Below, in pieces: positions 25,490 through 33,666 of a DNA stretch of 64,000 bases (position 1 is the stretch's first letter; the number at the start of each line of letters is the position of its first letter). The stretch is from JABDJZ01 sp047619685. GTDB taxonomy: Bacteria; Bacteroidota; Rhodothermia; Rhodothermales; UBA10348. The translations under genes and the position numbers were made by a program. Below the pieces are notes generated by a model. The model was not told the origin of the DNA, made no database searches, and saw only the letters and a list, made by a program, of their open reading frames with translations. Location of the stretch: the NCBI GenBank assembly GCA_047619685.1, contig JBLHLC010000016.1, positions 1 to 64,000 on the forward strand, read 5' to 3'.

Positions 25490-26086
25490 TTGAAGAACAG
25501 ATCCGCCGGCCAGGCCCCCAAGCCCGCCGACCGAATTCGCAGCACCACGGTTGTGGGCGTGCGTCATAATGGTCGCGTAGCACTTGGGTCCGATGGCCAA
25601 GCCACCCTTGGTAACACGGTGATGAAACATCGGGCCCAGAAGGTTCGATCGCTCTACAACGGAAAGATTCTGGCTGGTTTTGCCGGAGCTACCGCGGACG
25701 CGTTCACACTGTTTGAACGCTTCGAGGAAAAGCTCCAGCAATACGGTGGTCAGGTCACCCGGTCTGCCGTGGAACTGGCCAAGGATTGGAGGACGGACAG
25801 GTATCTCCGTCGGCTCGAAGCGCTTCTGGCGGTTGCATCGGCGGACACGCTGCTCCTCATCAGCGGGAACGGAGACGTGATCGAGCCTGACGATGACATT
25901 CTTGCCATCGGCTCCGGGGGGCCCTTCGCGCTGGCTGCGGCCAGGGCTCTTGTCAAACATTCTCCGGAATTGTCTGCTCGCGAAATGGTGAGCGAATCAC
26001 TGGGGATAGCCGCCGATATCTGCATCTACACCAATCACAATCTGACCATTCTGGAACTCGAGTCGGGCGACGCGACGAAGGAATGA
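25490..26086 (+). CDS. hslV: ATP-dependent protease subunit HslV
   Basis: 198 residues from a TTG start at 25490. Maturation exposes the catalytic Thr of STTVVGVRHNG; the first ~18 residues would be a propeptide, longer than usual. LGSDGQATLGNTVMKH, AGATADAFTLFERFE and SGNGDVIEPDDDILAIGSGG are family signatures. HslV forms the double-ring peptidase that works with the HslU unfoldase in the cytoplasm. It is separated from hslU by a NYN-domain gene. It is likely transcribed from the promoter at 25410-25448. Confidence 0.95.
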   Translation: MKNRSAGQAPKPADRIRSTTVVGVRHNGRVALGSDGQATLGNTVMKHRAQKVRSLYNGKILAGFAGATADAFTLFERFEEKLQQYGGQVTRSAVELAKDWRTDRYLRRLEALLAVASADTLLLISGNGDVIEPDDDILAIGSGGPFALAAARALVKHSPELSAREMVSESLGIAADICIYTNHNLTILELESGDATKE

Positions 26087-26096
26087 AAACGGAAGC

Positions 26097-27077
26097 ATGG
26101 CACGTCTTCGAAGCCAAACCACGTCGGACCATACCGATAACCTTGCTCTGATTCTCATCGACTTCGACAATCTTGTCGAGTCTCTGGGTAACTCAGCGTC
26201 CAGGAACGGGCACCGGATCACGGGTGGCATGATCCAGGAATTGAGGAGGTATCTAAGCGAAGAACTGCGCGTGCGGCCGGTCAGGGTGGTTGCCTACGGC
26301 GATTTTGGAGCCCACGGAGAAGATGCCGCTCTCGTAATGACGTCTCTGGCCGCGGAAGGAGTGGAGACGCGCCATGTCCCTGCAGGCATACAGGCCACGG
26401 ATGCCGCGGTCAGCCTGACCCTTCACGCTACCGAACTGCTGCATGCCCGTCCCGATCTTTCCGCTTTCGTGGTGCTCTCGGGAGACAATTGGTACGTCCC
26501 CCTTATCCAGCACCTCCAGCGATTTGGTAAGTTCGTCCTCGTTGCCGCACTGGACTTACCTGAGTCCAGGCCGCAACTATGGGCAGACGTCTCGGATTCG
26601 TTCCTGAACGCACGCTTCCTGATTGAGGCGGGAAGCCGCGACGCGGTGACAAAGAAACCTTCTGCCGCGCGGGTGGGAAATGTGGAGGGCAGTGAAGACA
26701 CGCGGTCGAGAGCCCCGAAGACCATCTCGCGCGTTGTAGATGCCGGAGCCTATCGAACCCTCGAACTCATCGAAGAGTGCTTTGGGCAGTACGAAGAGGT
26801 CTACCTGACGCCGCTCCTCCGAAAGATGAGTGAGGGACTCGATGAGGAGGACGGAGAACCGAAGGACCTCGTGAATCTCCTGCAGGAGGCGGGCGTAGTC
26901 TGGCTGGAGAAAAGACGTGGATTCCCCTACGACTACACGGTCATGATGGTCAACACCGATCATCCCGATGTTGCGGAGGTCAGGGCTGCGTTGCCAGACG
27001 ACTCAGACGATGACGTGGTATACGGGTCGTCGTACGAGGCCGAGTTGGATCACGAGTACGAAGACACTGAGGCTTGA
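26097..27077 (+). CDS. NYN-domain (PIN-like) ribonuclease-fold protein between hslV and hslU
   Basis: 326 residues. The N-terminal NYN domain (~15-180) carries the acidic residues expected for metal-dependent RNA cleavage: IDFDNLVESL (D22, D24), AYGDFGAHGEDAA, QATDAAVSLTL and LSGDNWYVPLI. A linker of ~30 polar residues follows, then a second globular region (~215-305; LELIEECFGQYEEVYLTPLL, DLVNLLQEAGVVWLEKRR) that may be a winged-helix/OST-HTH-like RNA-binding module, and an acidic tail. It starts 10 bp after hslV and ends 53 bp before hslU. Target RNA and link to the protease are unknown. Confidence 0.85.
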   Translation: MARLRSQTTSDHTDNLALILIDFDNLVESLGNSASRNGHRITGGMIQELRRYLSEELRVRPVRVVAYGDFGAHGEDAALVMTSLAAEGVETRHVPAGIQATDAAVSLTLHATELLHARPDLSAFVVLSGDNWYVPLIQHLQRFGKFVLVAALDLPESRPQLWADVSDSFLNARFLIEAGSRDAVTKKPSAARVGNVEGSEDTRSRAPKTISRVVDAGAYRTLELIEECFGQYEEVYLTPLLRKMSEGLDEEDGEPKDLVNLLQEAGVVWLEKRRGFPYDYTVMMVNTDHPDVAEVRAALPDDSDDDVVYGSSYEAELDHEYEDTEA

Positions 27078-27130
27078 CGCGCGGCGCCCGGCCCGATCAC
27101 CAGAAAGGCCCGGATTAACGGAATCAGCGC

Positions 27131-28582
27131 ATGAGTGAGCTTACACCTCGACAGATCGTCGCGGAACTCGATACGTACATCATTGGTCAGGCTGAGGCAA
27201 AAAAGAGCGTCGCCATTGCGCTTCGCAATCGCTGGCGGCGGCTGAATGCGGCTCCCGAAATGCGGGACGAGATCATGCCGAACAACATCATCTTGATCGG
27301 CCCGACCGGAGTTGGCAAGACCGAGATTGCGCGTCGACTGGCGCGCCTGGCCGGCGCTCCGTTCATCAAGGTCGAGGCCACCAAGTTCACGGAGGTCGGC
27401 TACGTAGGTCGAGACGTCGAGAGTATGATCCGCGATCTGATGGACATCGCCATCAACATGATTCGCGAGGAGCACACCGAGGGCGTGCAGGAGCGGGCCC
27501 GAGAGATGGCCGATGAGCGCATTCTGGACCTGCTCATCCCGGCTCCACCAGTTGCCGCGCCAACTGCAAGAATTCCAGGCCCCGGTTTCACGATGTCGCA
27601 GACGGACGCCAGCGCGGCAACGGCTACGCCGGCCCAGGCAGCCCATCCGGCCACGACCGCCGCGCCCACGGAAGCTGAAATGCGGTCGCGGACCAGGGAC
27701 AAATTCCGCAAGATGCTGCTGGCCGGAGAGTTGGATGACCGCGAAGTAGAGATCGAAGTGGCAGCAGAGTCCGCGTCGCCCATGCTTCAGGTCTTCGGGC
27801 CCATGGGGATGGAGGAAATGGGCGTAAACCTCCAGGACATGTTTGGCAACCTGGGAGGCAAGAAGCGCAAGAAGCGGCGCCTCCCGATCAGCGAAGCGCG
27901 CACCGCGTTGACACTGGAGGAAGCTCAGAAGTTGATCGACATGGATCGAGTGACCAAGGAAGCGGTCACGAGGGTCCAGCAATCGGGCATCGTCTTCATC
28001 GACGAGATTGACAAGGTTGCTTCGCGGTCCGGGAGTCGGTCCGGAGGCGGAGGTCCCGATGTGTCCCGTGAGGGCGTTCAGCGAGACCTGCTCCCCATCG
28101 TCGAGGGTTCGGGTGTCATGACAAAATATGGATTGGTCAAAACGGACCACATCCTGTTCATCGCCTCGGGTGCTTTTCACGTCTCGAAGCCGAGCGACCT
28201 TATTCCCGAGCTTCAGGGCCGCTTCCCCATCCGCGTTGAGCTCCATAGCCTCTCCGAAGAGGACTTCCTGAAAATCCTGACGCTGCCGCGAAACGCTCTC
28301 CTCAAGCAATATCAGGCCCTTCTGGCCTCGGAAGGCGTGGATGTTCAATTCACAGACGAGGCCATTGCGGACATCGCGCGCATCGCGGCGCAGGTAAACT
28401 CGGATGTCGAGAACATCGGCGCGCGGCGTTTGCACACGATTCTGACAACGGTTCTGGAGGATGTCCTGTTCGACGTACCGGATGTGATGTCTGAGGGGAC
28501 CGTCAATGTGGATCGCGCCCTTGTTGACCGAAAGTTGTCCGATATTGTTGAGAACAGAGACCTGAGTCAGTACATCCTTTGA
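27131..28582 (+). CDS. hslU: HslUV protease ATPase subunit HslU
   Basis: 483 residues against ~440 in typical members. Start motif LTPRQIVAELDTYIIGQAEA, Walker A GPTGVGKTEIA (~57-66), Walker B VFIDEIDKVA, and EGVQRDLLPIVEGS. The extra length falls in the I domain at about 138-185, an Ala/Pro/Thr-rich segment (PVAAPTARIPG through HPATTAAPTEAE). The end SQYIL resembles the C-terminus that docks into HslV. It unfolds substrates with ATP. The next gene's TTG start overlaps its stop by 4 bp. Confidence 0.96.
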   Translation: MSELTPRQIVAELDTYIIGQAEAKKSVAIALRNRWRRLNAAPEMRDEIMPNNIILIGPTGVGKTEIARRLARLAGAPFIKVEATKFTEVGYVGRDVESMIRDLMDIAINMIREEHTEGVQERAREMADERILDLLIPAPPVAAPTARIPGPGFTMSQTDASAATATPAQAAHPATTAAPTEAEMRSRTRDKFRKMLLAGELDDREVEIEVAAESASPMLQVFGPMGMEEMGVNLQDMFGNLGGKKRKKRRLPISEARTALTLEEAQKLIDMDRVTKEAVTRVQQSGIVFIDEIDKVASRSGSRSGGGGPDVSREGVQRDLLPIVEGSGVMTKYGLVKTDHILFIASGAFHVSKPSDLIPELQGRFPIRVELHSLSEEDFLKILTLPRNALLKQYQALLASEGVDVQFTDEAIADIARIAAQVNSDVENIGARRLHTILTTVLEDVLFDVPDVMSEGTVNVDRALVDRKLSDIVENRDLSQYIL

Positions 28583-29517
28583 CCTCCCCCGACACCAGCG
28601 TGGACAGCTGGACGGACGCGCTCGAGGCGTCTCCGCACGCGACCGTTTTTTCGGACCCGCGCTATGTGCGGGCCATGTCGAAGGTCTCCGGCCTTGGTGT
28701 GCAGTCAATGCTGGAGGCGGACCTCTCGGCCGGGCTGATGCTGAGCAGTCGAAAGCGCGGTCCACTGAGCGAGGTGGTCCTGCCCCTTTTTACCCCCTTT
28801 TCAGGGCTGATCATCCCCGATCAGGCAGAGGCCGATGTGCACGCCAAAACGGACACGTTGGCTGCCCTGGCGGCAAACCTTGAGTCCCGGTTCGACCGGA
28901 TAAGACTTCACCTACCGCCGTCCGTCAAGGATGCGCGACCCCTGCAGTGGCGAGGCTGGAGCGTCTCTCCCCTGTATACCTACCGCGTTCCGCTGTCCTC
29001 CGGACTGGCCGGATGGTCTTCGGGTGCCAGAAGAACCGGCCGGAAAGGTGCCGACCAGTTTGAGGCCGCCGCAGACCCCGGCGCTGTCAGGGAAGTCATC
29101 GAACTCATGTTGGGGAGCTACGAGCGGCAAGGGCGGCCCGCTCCGTGCGGTGCAGATGCCCTCACAGACGCGTGCCTGACCTTGCAGCGTGAAGGCCTGG
29201 CCGATCCAGTTGTCGCCCGGAACGCCTCCGGGGAGGCCGAGGCCGGCATCGTATTGCTGCACGGAAAGGACACCTCCTATTACTGGCTGGCAGGGAGCCT
29301 GCCGGGGCCTGCCATGACCGTCCTCTTGTCCTACGTCACCGAGTACCTGTCCGGCCGTGCCACCGTGTGGTTCGACCTGGTGGGTGCCAATACCCCCACC
29401 ATCGCGGAATTCAAGCGCCGATTCGGCCCGGAGCTGGTGCCTTATTGGGCCGCGACTTTTGAGCACGGCATGCTGGCCAGAGGGATCTCTTCCGCTCGGC
29501 TGCTTCTGGGCCGGTGA
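28579..29517 (+). CDS. GNAT-fold acetyltransferase-like protein (BioF2/FemAB-like)
   Basis: 312 residues, TTG start within the hslU stop (TTGA). The sequence DALEASPHATVFSDPRYVRA near the N-terminus and the C-terminal part (SYYWLAGSLPG, FDLVGANTPTIAEFKRRFG, LVPYWAATF) fit the BioF2-like/FemAB-like acyltransferase group. These often modify cell-wall or exopolysaccharide precursors. The catalytic acceptor is not known. It is followed by a membrane protein and a flippase with the same overlapping layout, so a polysaccharide role is a reasonable guess. Confidence 0.75.
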   Translation: MTSPDTSVDSWTDALEASPHATVFSDPRYVRAMSKVSGLGVQSMLEADLSAGLMLSSRKRGPLSEVVLPLFTPFSGLIIPDQAEADVHAKTDTLAALAANLESRFDRIRLHLPPSVKDARPLQWRGWSVSPLYTYRVPLSSGLAGWSSGARRTGRKGADQFEAAADPGAVREVIELMLGSYERQGRPAPCGADALTDACLTLQREGLADPVVARNASGEAEAGIVLLHGKDTSYYWLAGSLPGPAMTVLLSYVTEYLSGRATVWFDLVGANTPTIAEFKRRFGPELVPYWAATFEHGMLARGISSARLLLGR

Positions 29518-31091
29518 GCAGACCGCGGCGCCGGGTTCGGTCCATGCAGGCCCGCGTGCGTCCTCTGGATGAGGTGCTCCCGGTCATTGTCGTTTGCCTG
29601 GCCGTCTCCCTAGCCTACCTCCTGCGTTTCGGCTACGGGATGGGCTTCAGCGATCAGGATGAGTTCCTGCCCTGGCTTCTGGCAAGGCTCGACCCGGGGA
29701 CTCTGTCTACGGATTGGTTCGTACAGTCCCAGGCCGAAGCCTTCAACGTCCGAAGCGGATTCCTCCTGATCCTTGAGCCGCTCGCCAGACTCGTCGGGAC
29801 CGTTCCGGCCGTTGGCACGCTGTACGTAGGGTCTGCTCTTGGACTGATCACCGCGGTGTATTTCCTCAGCAGGCAACTGGGTGCATCGCCCGTCTGGGCG
29901 TCGGCCGGTGTGCTGTTGTCTCTGGTCTTGATGCCAAGGTGGACACTTGGTGGAAACGCTGCCCCCTCCTCCATGCTGGTGCCGTCTATGATGGCCTGGG
30001 CGCTGGCCTTGTGGGCCATCACATTGCTTTTCAAGAGGCGCTGGCTGACTGCCGGGATTCTCATTGGAGTGGCAGGGTGGATTCAGATTCTGGTTGCGGC
30101 ACAGGTTGGCGCCATGGCGCTTCTGGGTCTTTTATGGCGTGACCGCGCGCTGCGGAGTGGTACCGTTTCGTTCGCTCTCAGCGCACTGACCCTGGCCGCT
30201 CCGGTCGTACTCCTGCTCTGGCAAGCGGGCGGTGGACTCCCGGCCGAGTCCCTGGACATACTGGCCAAAGTCCGGGCACCGCATCACTATCTGCCATCGG
30301 CGTTTCCCGCGGCCGATTACATCCAGTTCACCCTTCTGCTGGTTGTTGGCATCATGGGTCTTCGCCAGAGTCGTCTTCAGCGAAGCGGCTCCGCCAACCG
30401 CCTGTTGACGGGGCTGATGCTGGGGGCCTGCGTCTTCGTGGTGGCAGGGATGCTTGCCTGGATCTTCGACGCACCCTGGGTGCTTTCGCTGCAACCGTTC
30501 AAAGCGACTGTGTTGGCGGCGGCCCTTGTCGTGGCAGGCAGTGTGGCCTCCCTCCCCCGAATTTCGGTTCCGGCGTGGTTGTGGGGAGTCGCGGCGGCAC
30601 TCCTCGTGGCGGGATGGGGGTTTGTGGCCAATGGAGGAACGGTACTGGGGCGGCCCACCATCCAGGTTGGCCCGCTCGACATGCAGGAGGCAGCCGCCTG
30701 GGTAGAGCGCAATACCCCTGGAGATGCACGAATAGCGATTCCGCCGTCATCCAGCGGCTTTCGTTTCGCCTCCCGGCGCGCCGTGGCTGTCACGTTCAAG
30801 ACCTTTCCGTTCAATGCCGAGGGTGCCGCCGGCTGGTACCAACGGCTCGCTGACTGGGCCCCGGGCGTCCTGCCCCCGGAGCCTGGAGGCGTGACCGAGG
30901 GGGGCGTGCCACTGCTGCCGCGGCTCGATGCCGCCTACGAAGGACTGGACGCGGCGGACGCCAGTCGACTCATGGCCGGATATGAGGTAGACCTCATGCT
31001 ACGCAAGACCCCTTTTGCGCCGGGCGATTCCCTGATGGATCTTCAGGCCATCCGGGGAGCATTCTACATCTACCGTCCCAAGACCCGTTGA
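29514..31091 (+). CDS. Polytopic membrane protein, glycosyltransferase-C-like (DUF6798-like)
   Basis: 525 residues with about ten hydrophobic segments between ~20 and ~385. GTG start overlapping the previous stop (GTGA). Features include GMGFSDQDEFLPWLLARLDP early, where the acidic residues sit as in GT-C enzymes, and a soluble C-terminal part (AAAWVERNTPGDARIAIPPS, FKTFPFNAEGAAGWY) resembling DUF6798 proteins. I infer a lipid-linked sugar transferase or related envelope enzyme, but substrate and even activity are not shown by the sequence. Confidence 0.6.
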   Translation: MSRPRRRVRSMQARVRPLDEVLPVIVVCLAVSLAYLLRFGYGMGFSDQDEFLPWLLARLDPGTLSTDWFVQSQAEAFNVRSGFLLILEPLARLVGTVPAVGTLYVGSALGLITAVYFLSRQLGASPVWASAGVLLSLVLMPRWTLGGNAAPSSMLVPSMMAWALALWAITLLFKRRWLTAGILIGVAGWIQILVAAQVGAMALLGLLWRDRALRSGTVSFALSALTLAAPVVLLLWQAGGGLPAESLDILAKVRAPHHYLPSAFPAADYIQFTLLLVVGIMGLRQSRLQRSGSANRLLTGLMLGACVFVVAGMLAWIFDAPWVLSLQPFKATVLAAALVVAGSVASLPRISVPAWLWGVAAALLVAGWGFVANGGTVLGRPTIQVGPLDMQEAAAWVERNTPGDARIAIPPSSSGFRFASRRAVAVTFKTFPFNAEGAAGWYQRLADWAPGVLPPEPGGVTEGGVPLLPRLDAAYEGLDAADASRLMAGYEVDLMLRKTPFAPGDSLMDLQAIRGAFYIYRPKTR

Positions 31092-32503
31092 CACCAGATT
31101 CCCATCCGCCGAGTTCGCGCCAGGGACTTCTCGGCCCCATAGGCACACTTCTTTCTGGGTCGGGAGCCGCACTTGTGATCGGGTACCTGGCAAAACCAGT
31201 CCTTCTGCGTCTATTTCCGGTTGCTGCCTTCGGGGTTTTTGACTTTCTCATCGCGGTGGTCGCAGTGGGACTACCGGTGGCCTCGCTGAAGTTTGAGGAC
31301 GCCATTGTTTTGCCCGAGGACCAGGAAGAGGCGCGAGACATTTGGCTCCTTGCCCTCCTGCTGACGGCGCTGACGGTAGGCTTGAGTGCACTGGGGGTCT
31401 TCCTCTTCGGCGATTTGGTGCCGGATCCGGACGCGCGCCTCTGGTTATGGACGGTTCCTGCCCTCCTTTTGCTGCTGCGGGTCTCAAAACTGTCGGAATT
31501 GTGGCTCACGCGTCAGAAGCAGTTTGGGCACATCTCCGCGGGAGGGGTCAGCCAGAGCGCGGTTACAACGGCCACCCGCATTGGCCTCGGAGCGTCCGGC
31601 GCCGGCGTGGGCGGGCTGATTGCAGGGTTCGCCGGGGGGCATCTTGTGGCGGCCAGCCTCTACACGTGGGCGGCGCTTCGCAGTCTGCCAAGATCGCATC
31701 CCTTCAAGCTACGCCAGGTCGCCCGGAGGTATAGACGTTTCGCGCTATTTGCCTCGCCTGCCGCCCTGGTGAGCGCACTGGCCACCCGGTTGCCGTTCCT
31801 GGTGCTGATGGCCGTCTTCGGCGCGGAAGTCCTCGGCTGGTTTGGCCAGGCTTTCAACATTCTCTACGTCCCGCTATCGCTTGTCGGGACCGCGGTTGGA
31901 CAGGTGTTTTTTGTGCGCGCCGCCGAGGCCTATCGTCAGGGGTCACTTACCAGGGAGGCCGCGGAGGTACACGCGCTTCTTGTGGCCGCCGCCATCGTTC
32001 CCCTGGCAGGAGTCTGCGCCGCAGCACCGGACATTTTCGCCTTCGTGTTTGGGGAAGCCTGGCGGACCGCCGGAGAATTTGCCGTCCCCCTGGCACCCTG
32101 GATTGCGCTTTCGGCCGTCGCCTCGCCGCTTACGCGGGTTTTCGACGTAATGGAGCGCCAGCGCCTGGACCTGGCTCTCACGACCACCATGTTCGCCGCG
32201 ATGTCGATTGCGCTTTGGGTCGGTTCCGGGTTCCCCGAGGCGCGTGACATGGTCCTCCTTCTCAGCGCAGCCGGCGTGGTCGCCCGCGTGCTGCAACTGT
32301 CCGTTTGTTTGAGGATTGCCGGGCTCTCTGCCCCGGAGGCCCTGCGTCCGTACCTGCGGCCACTTGTGGAGGGCGCCCTGCTTTTTGCCGTGGTCTACGC
32401 CTCCGCATCATTCCTCTCGCCGGCCATTACCACGGCGACCCTTGCGGCCGGGCTGCTGCTTTGGGCACCCATTTTCTACAAACGAATCCTCGATCATGCC
32501 TAG
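31088..32503 (+). CDS. Wzx-like polysaccharide flippase (MOP superfamily)
   Basis: 471 residues with about twelve membrane helices. TTG start overlapping the upstream stop (TTGA). Family character: YLAKPVLLRLFPVAAFGVFD at ~28-47, and late ALSAVASPLTRVFDVMERQR. Members move lipid-linked oligosaccharides across the inner membrane. With the preceding acyltransferase and membrane protein, this suggests a small glycan or lipid-glycan assembly set, though no glycosyltransferase of the cytoplasmic type is present. It overlaps the next gene by 8 bp. Confidence 0.85.
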   Translation: MTPDSHPPSSRQGLLGPIGTLLSGSGAALVIGYLAKPVLLRLFPVAAFGVFDFLIAVVAVGLPVASLKFEDAIVLPEDQEEARDIWLLALLLTALTVGLSALGVFLFGDLVPDPDARLWLWTVPALLLLLRVSKLSELWLTRQKQFGHISAGGVSQSAVTTATRIGLGASGAGVGGLIAGFAGGHLVAASLYTWAALRSLPRSHPFKLRQVARRYRRFALFASPAALVSALATRLPFLVLMAVFGAEVLGWFGQAFNILYVPLSLVGTAVGQVFFVRAAEAYRQGSLTREAAEVHALLVAAAIVPLAGVCAAAPDIFAFVFGEAWRTAGEFAVPLAPWIALSAVASPLTRVFDVMERQRLDLALTTTMFAAMSIALWVGSGFPEARDMVLLLSAAGVVARVLQLSVCLRIAGLSAPEALRPYLRPLVEGALLFAVVYASASFLSPAITTATLAAGLLLWAPIFYKRILDHA

Positions 32504-33416
32504 GACATCCTCGCGACTCCCACGGGAATACGCCCAAGGGCGGCTAATCGCTCTTCTCTCGGGAGTTACCACCGCACTTGTATTGCTCGCCAGCCCCGGG
32601 TGCACGCCTGCGCAGGATGCGGCGACGCCGATCTCGGCCATGACATTCAACATTCGCTGGGACAATCCGAACGACGGCCAGGACGCCTGGCCTCACCGCG
32701 CGGCGTGGGTGGCCGACGTCATTGGAGCCTCCGGTGCGAGTGTGGTCGGGCTTCAGGAGGCGCTCCGTCACCAGATTGACACCCTGGCCAGCAGATTGCC
32801 TTCGTATGCCTGGATTGGCGTGGGACGTGATGACGGGATGGACAAGGGCGAGTTTGCCCCCCTCTTCTACCGTACCGATGAACTGGAGCTGCTGGACTGG
32901 AGCACCGTCTGGTTATCGGAGACTCCCGCCGACACGGGCTCGGTTGGCTGGGATGCGGCACTGCCCCGTGTGGCCACCCTCGCCCGTTTTCGCCGTCATG
33001 ACTCTTCCACCCTTTCTGTGGTCAACGTGCATTTTGACCACGTAGGCCGAATCGCAAGGCGCGAGAGCGCGGCCCTTCTGGCGAGCCTGCTGGCCTCGGG
33101 TCCGGGAGATGCCACGTCTCCAGAGATCTTGATGGGCGACTTCAACATCGTCGATACCACGGCAGCCTACGCCGTCCTGTACGCCAGCGGGCTCACGGAT
33201 GCCTTCCGGGCCGCCGGCTCTCCCGCACCCATACCCACCTTTACCGGATTCGACTCCCAGGGAACGCCCGGGGGGCGCATCGACTATGTTTTTGTTCGAA
33301 ACGCCGCGGTGGGTACCTATCGCGCCCTGGACGAGAGACGAAATGGCCGATTCGTCTCGGACCACCGACCGGTTATCGTGACACTGGACGACGCGTCCCA
33401 ACCGGAAACGGAATAA
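32496..33416 (+). CDS. Secreted endonuclease/exonuclease/phosphatase-family protein
   Basis: 306 residues from the ATG at 32496, inside the end of the flippase gene. A hydrophobic signal (LIALLSGVTTALVLLASPGC) ends in a possible lipobox. The EEP fold has MTFNIRWDNPNDGQD, VVGLQEALRHQID, the catalytic NVHFDHVG, MGDFNIVDTT, RIDYVFV and SDHRPVIVTL. These are metal-dependent phosphodiesterases acting on nucleic acid or phospholipid-like substrates. The real substrate is not predictable. It ends the plus-strand run before the tRNA-Gly terminator. Confidence 0.88.
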   Translation: MPRTSSRLPREYAQGRLIALLSGVTTALVLLASPGCTPAQDAATPISAMTFNIRWDNPNDGQDAWPHRAAWVADVIGASGASVVGLQEALRHQIDTLASRLPSYAWIGVGRDDGMDKGEFAPLFYRTDELELLDWSTVWLSETPADTGSVGWDAALPRVATLARFRRHDSSTLSVVNVHFDHVGRIARRESAALLASLLASGPGDATSPEILMGDFNIVDTTAAYAVLYASGLTDAFRAAGSPAPIPTFTGFDSQGTPGGRIDYVFVRNAAVGTYRALDERRNGRFVSDHRPVIVTLDDASQPETE

Positions 33417-33421
33417 AACGC

Positions 33422-33453
33422 AGAAGCCCCGACGGTATTCCGTCGAGGCTTCT
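33422..33453 (-). terminator. Rho-independent terminator of tRNA-Gly
   Basis: AGAAGCC-CGACGG pairs with CCGTCG-GGCTTCT around a TATT loop. Read on the minus strand it is followed by GCGTTTTATT, a T-rich tract. It may also stop plus-strand transcripts from the exonuclease-like gene. It lies 17 bp past the tRNA 3' end. Confidence 0.85.
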
Positions 33454-33470
33454 AACTGGGTCAATTCCTG

Positions 33471-33542
33471 AGCGGGTGATGAGATTCGAACTCACGACCC
33501 TCACGTTGGCAACGTGATGCTCTACCACTGAGCTACACCCGC
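33471..33542 (-). tRNA. tRNA-Gly (GCC)
   Basis: On the minus strand, acceptor GCGGGTG (33542-33536) pairs with CACCCGC (33478-33472); discriminator U at 33471. The D arm is GCTCAGTGGTAGAGC, the anticodon loop contains GCC, and the T arm is TTCGAAT-type. CCA not encoded. The bases from 33543 to 33666 show no other gene. Confidence 0.97.
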
Positions 33543-33666
33543 AGGCAAGACCGGAATAATAGGGTGATGTTGCCGGGGTTGTCAACGGCGAAAGGCCTCG
33601 GAACGCCTGCTTCAACAAGCTTTCGCATGAGTGCCTCCACGGCGACGTCCAGGGCCACCCTCAGGA

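Noticed and set aside
27050..28765. Long minus-strand open frame (571 codons) across hslU
   Set aside because: It is antisense to a conserved gene, has no family motifs, and arises from high-GC third-position bias. Similar antisense frames across the ClC, ade, DUF1501 and cytochrome genes were dropped for the same reason.
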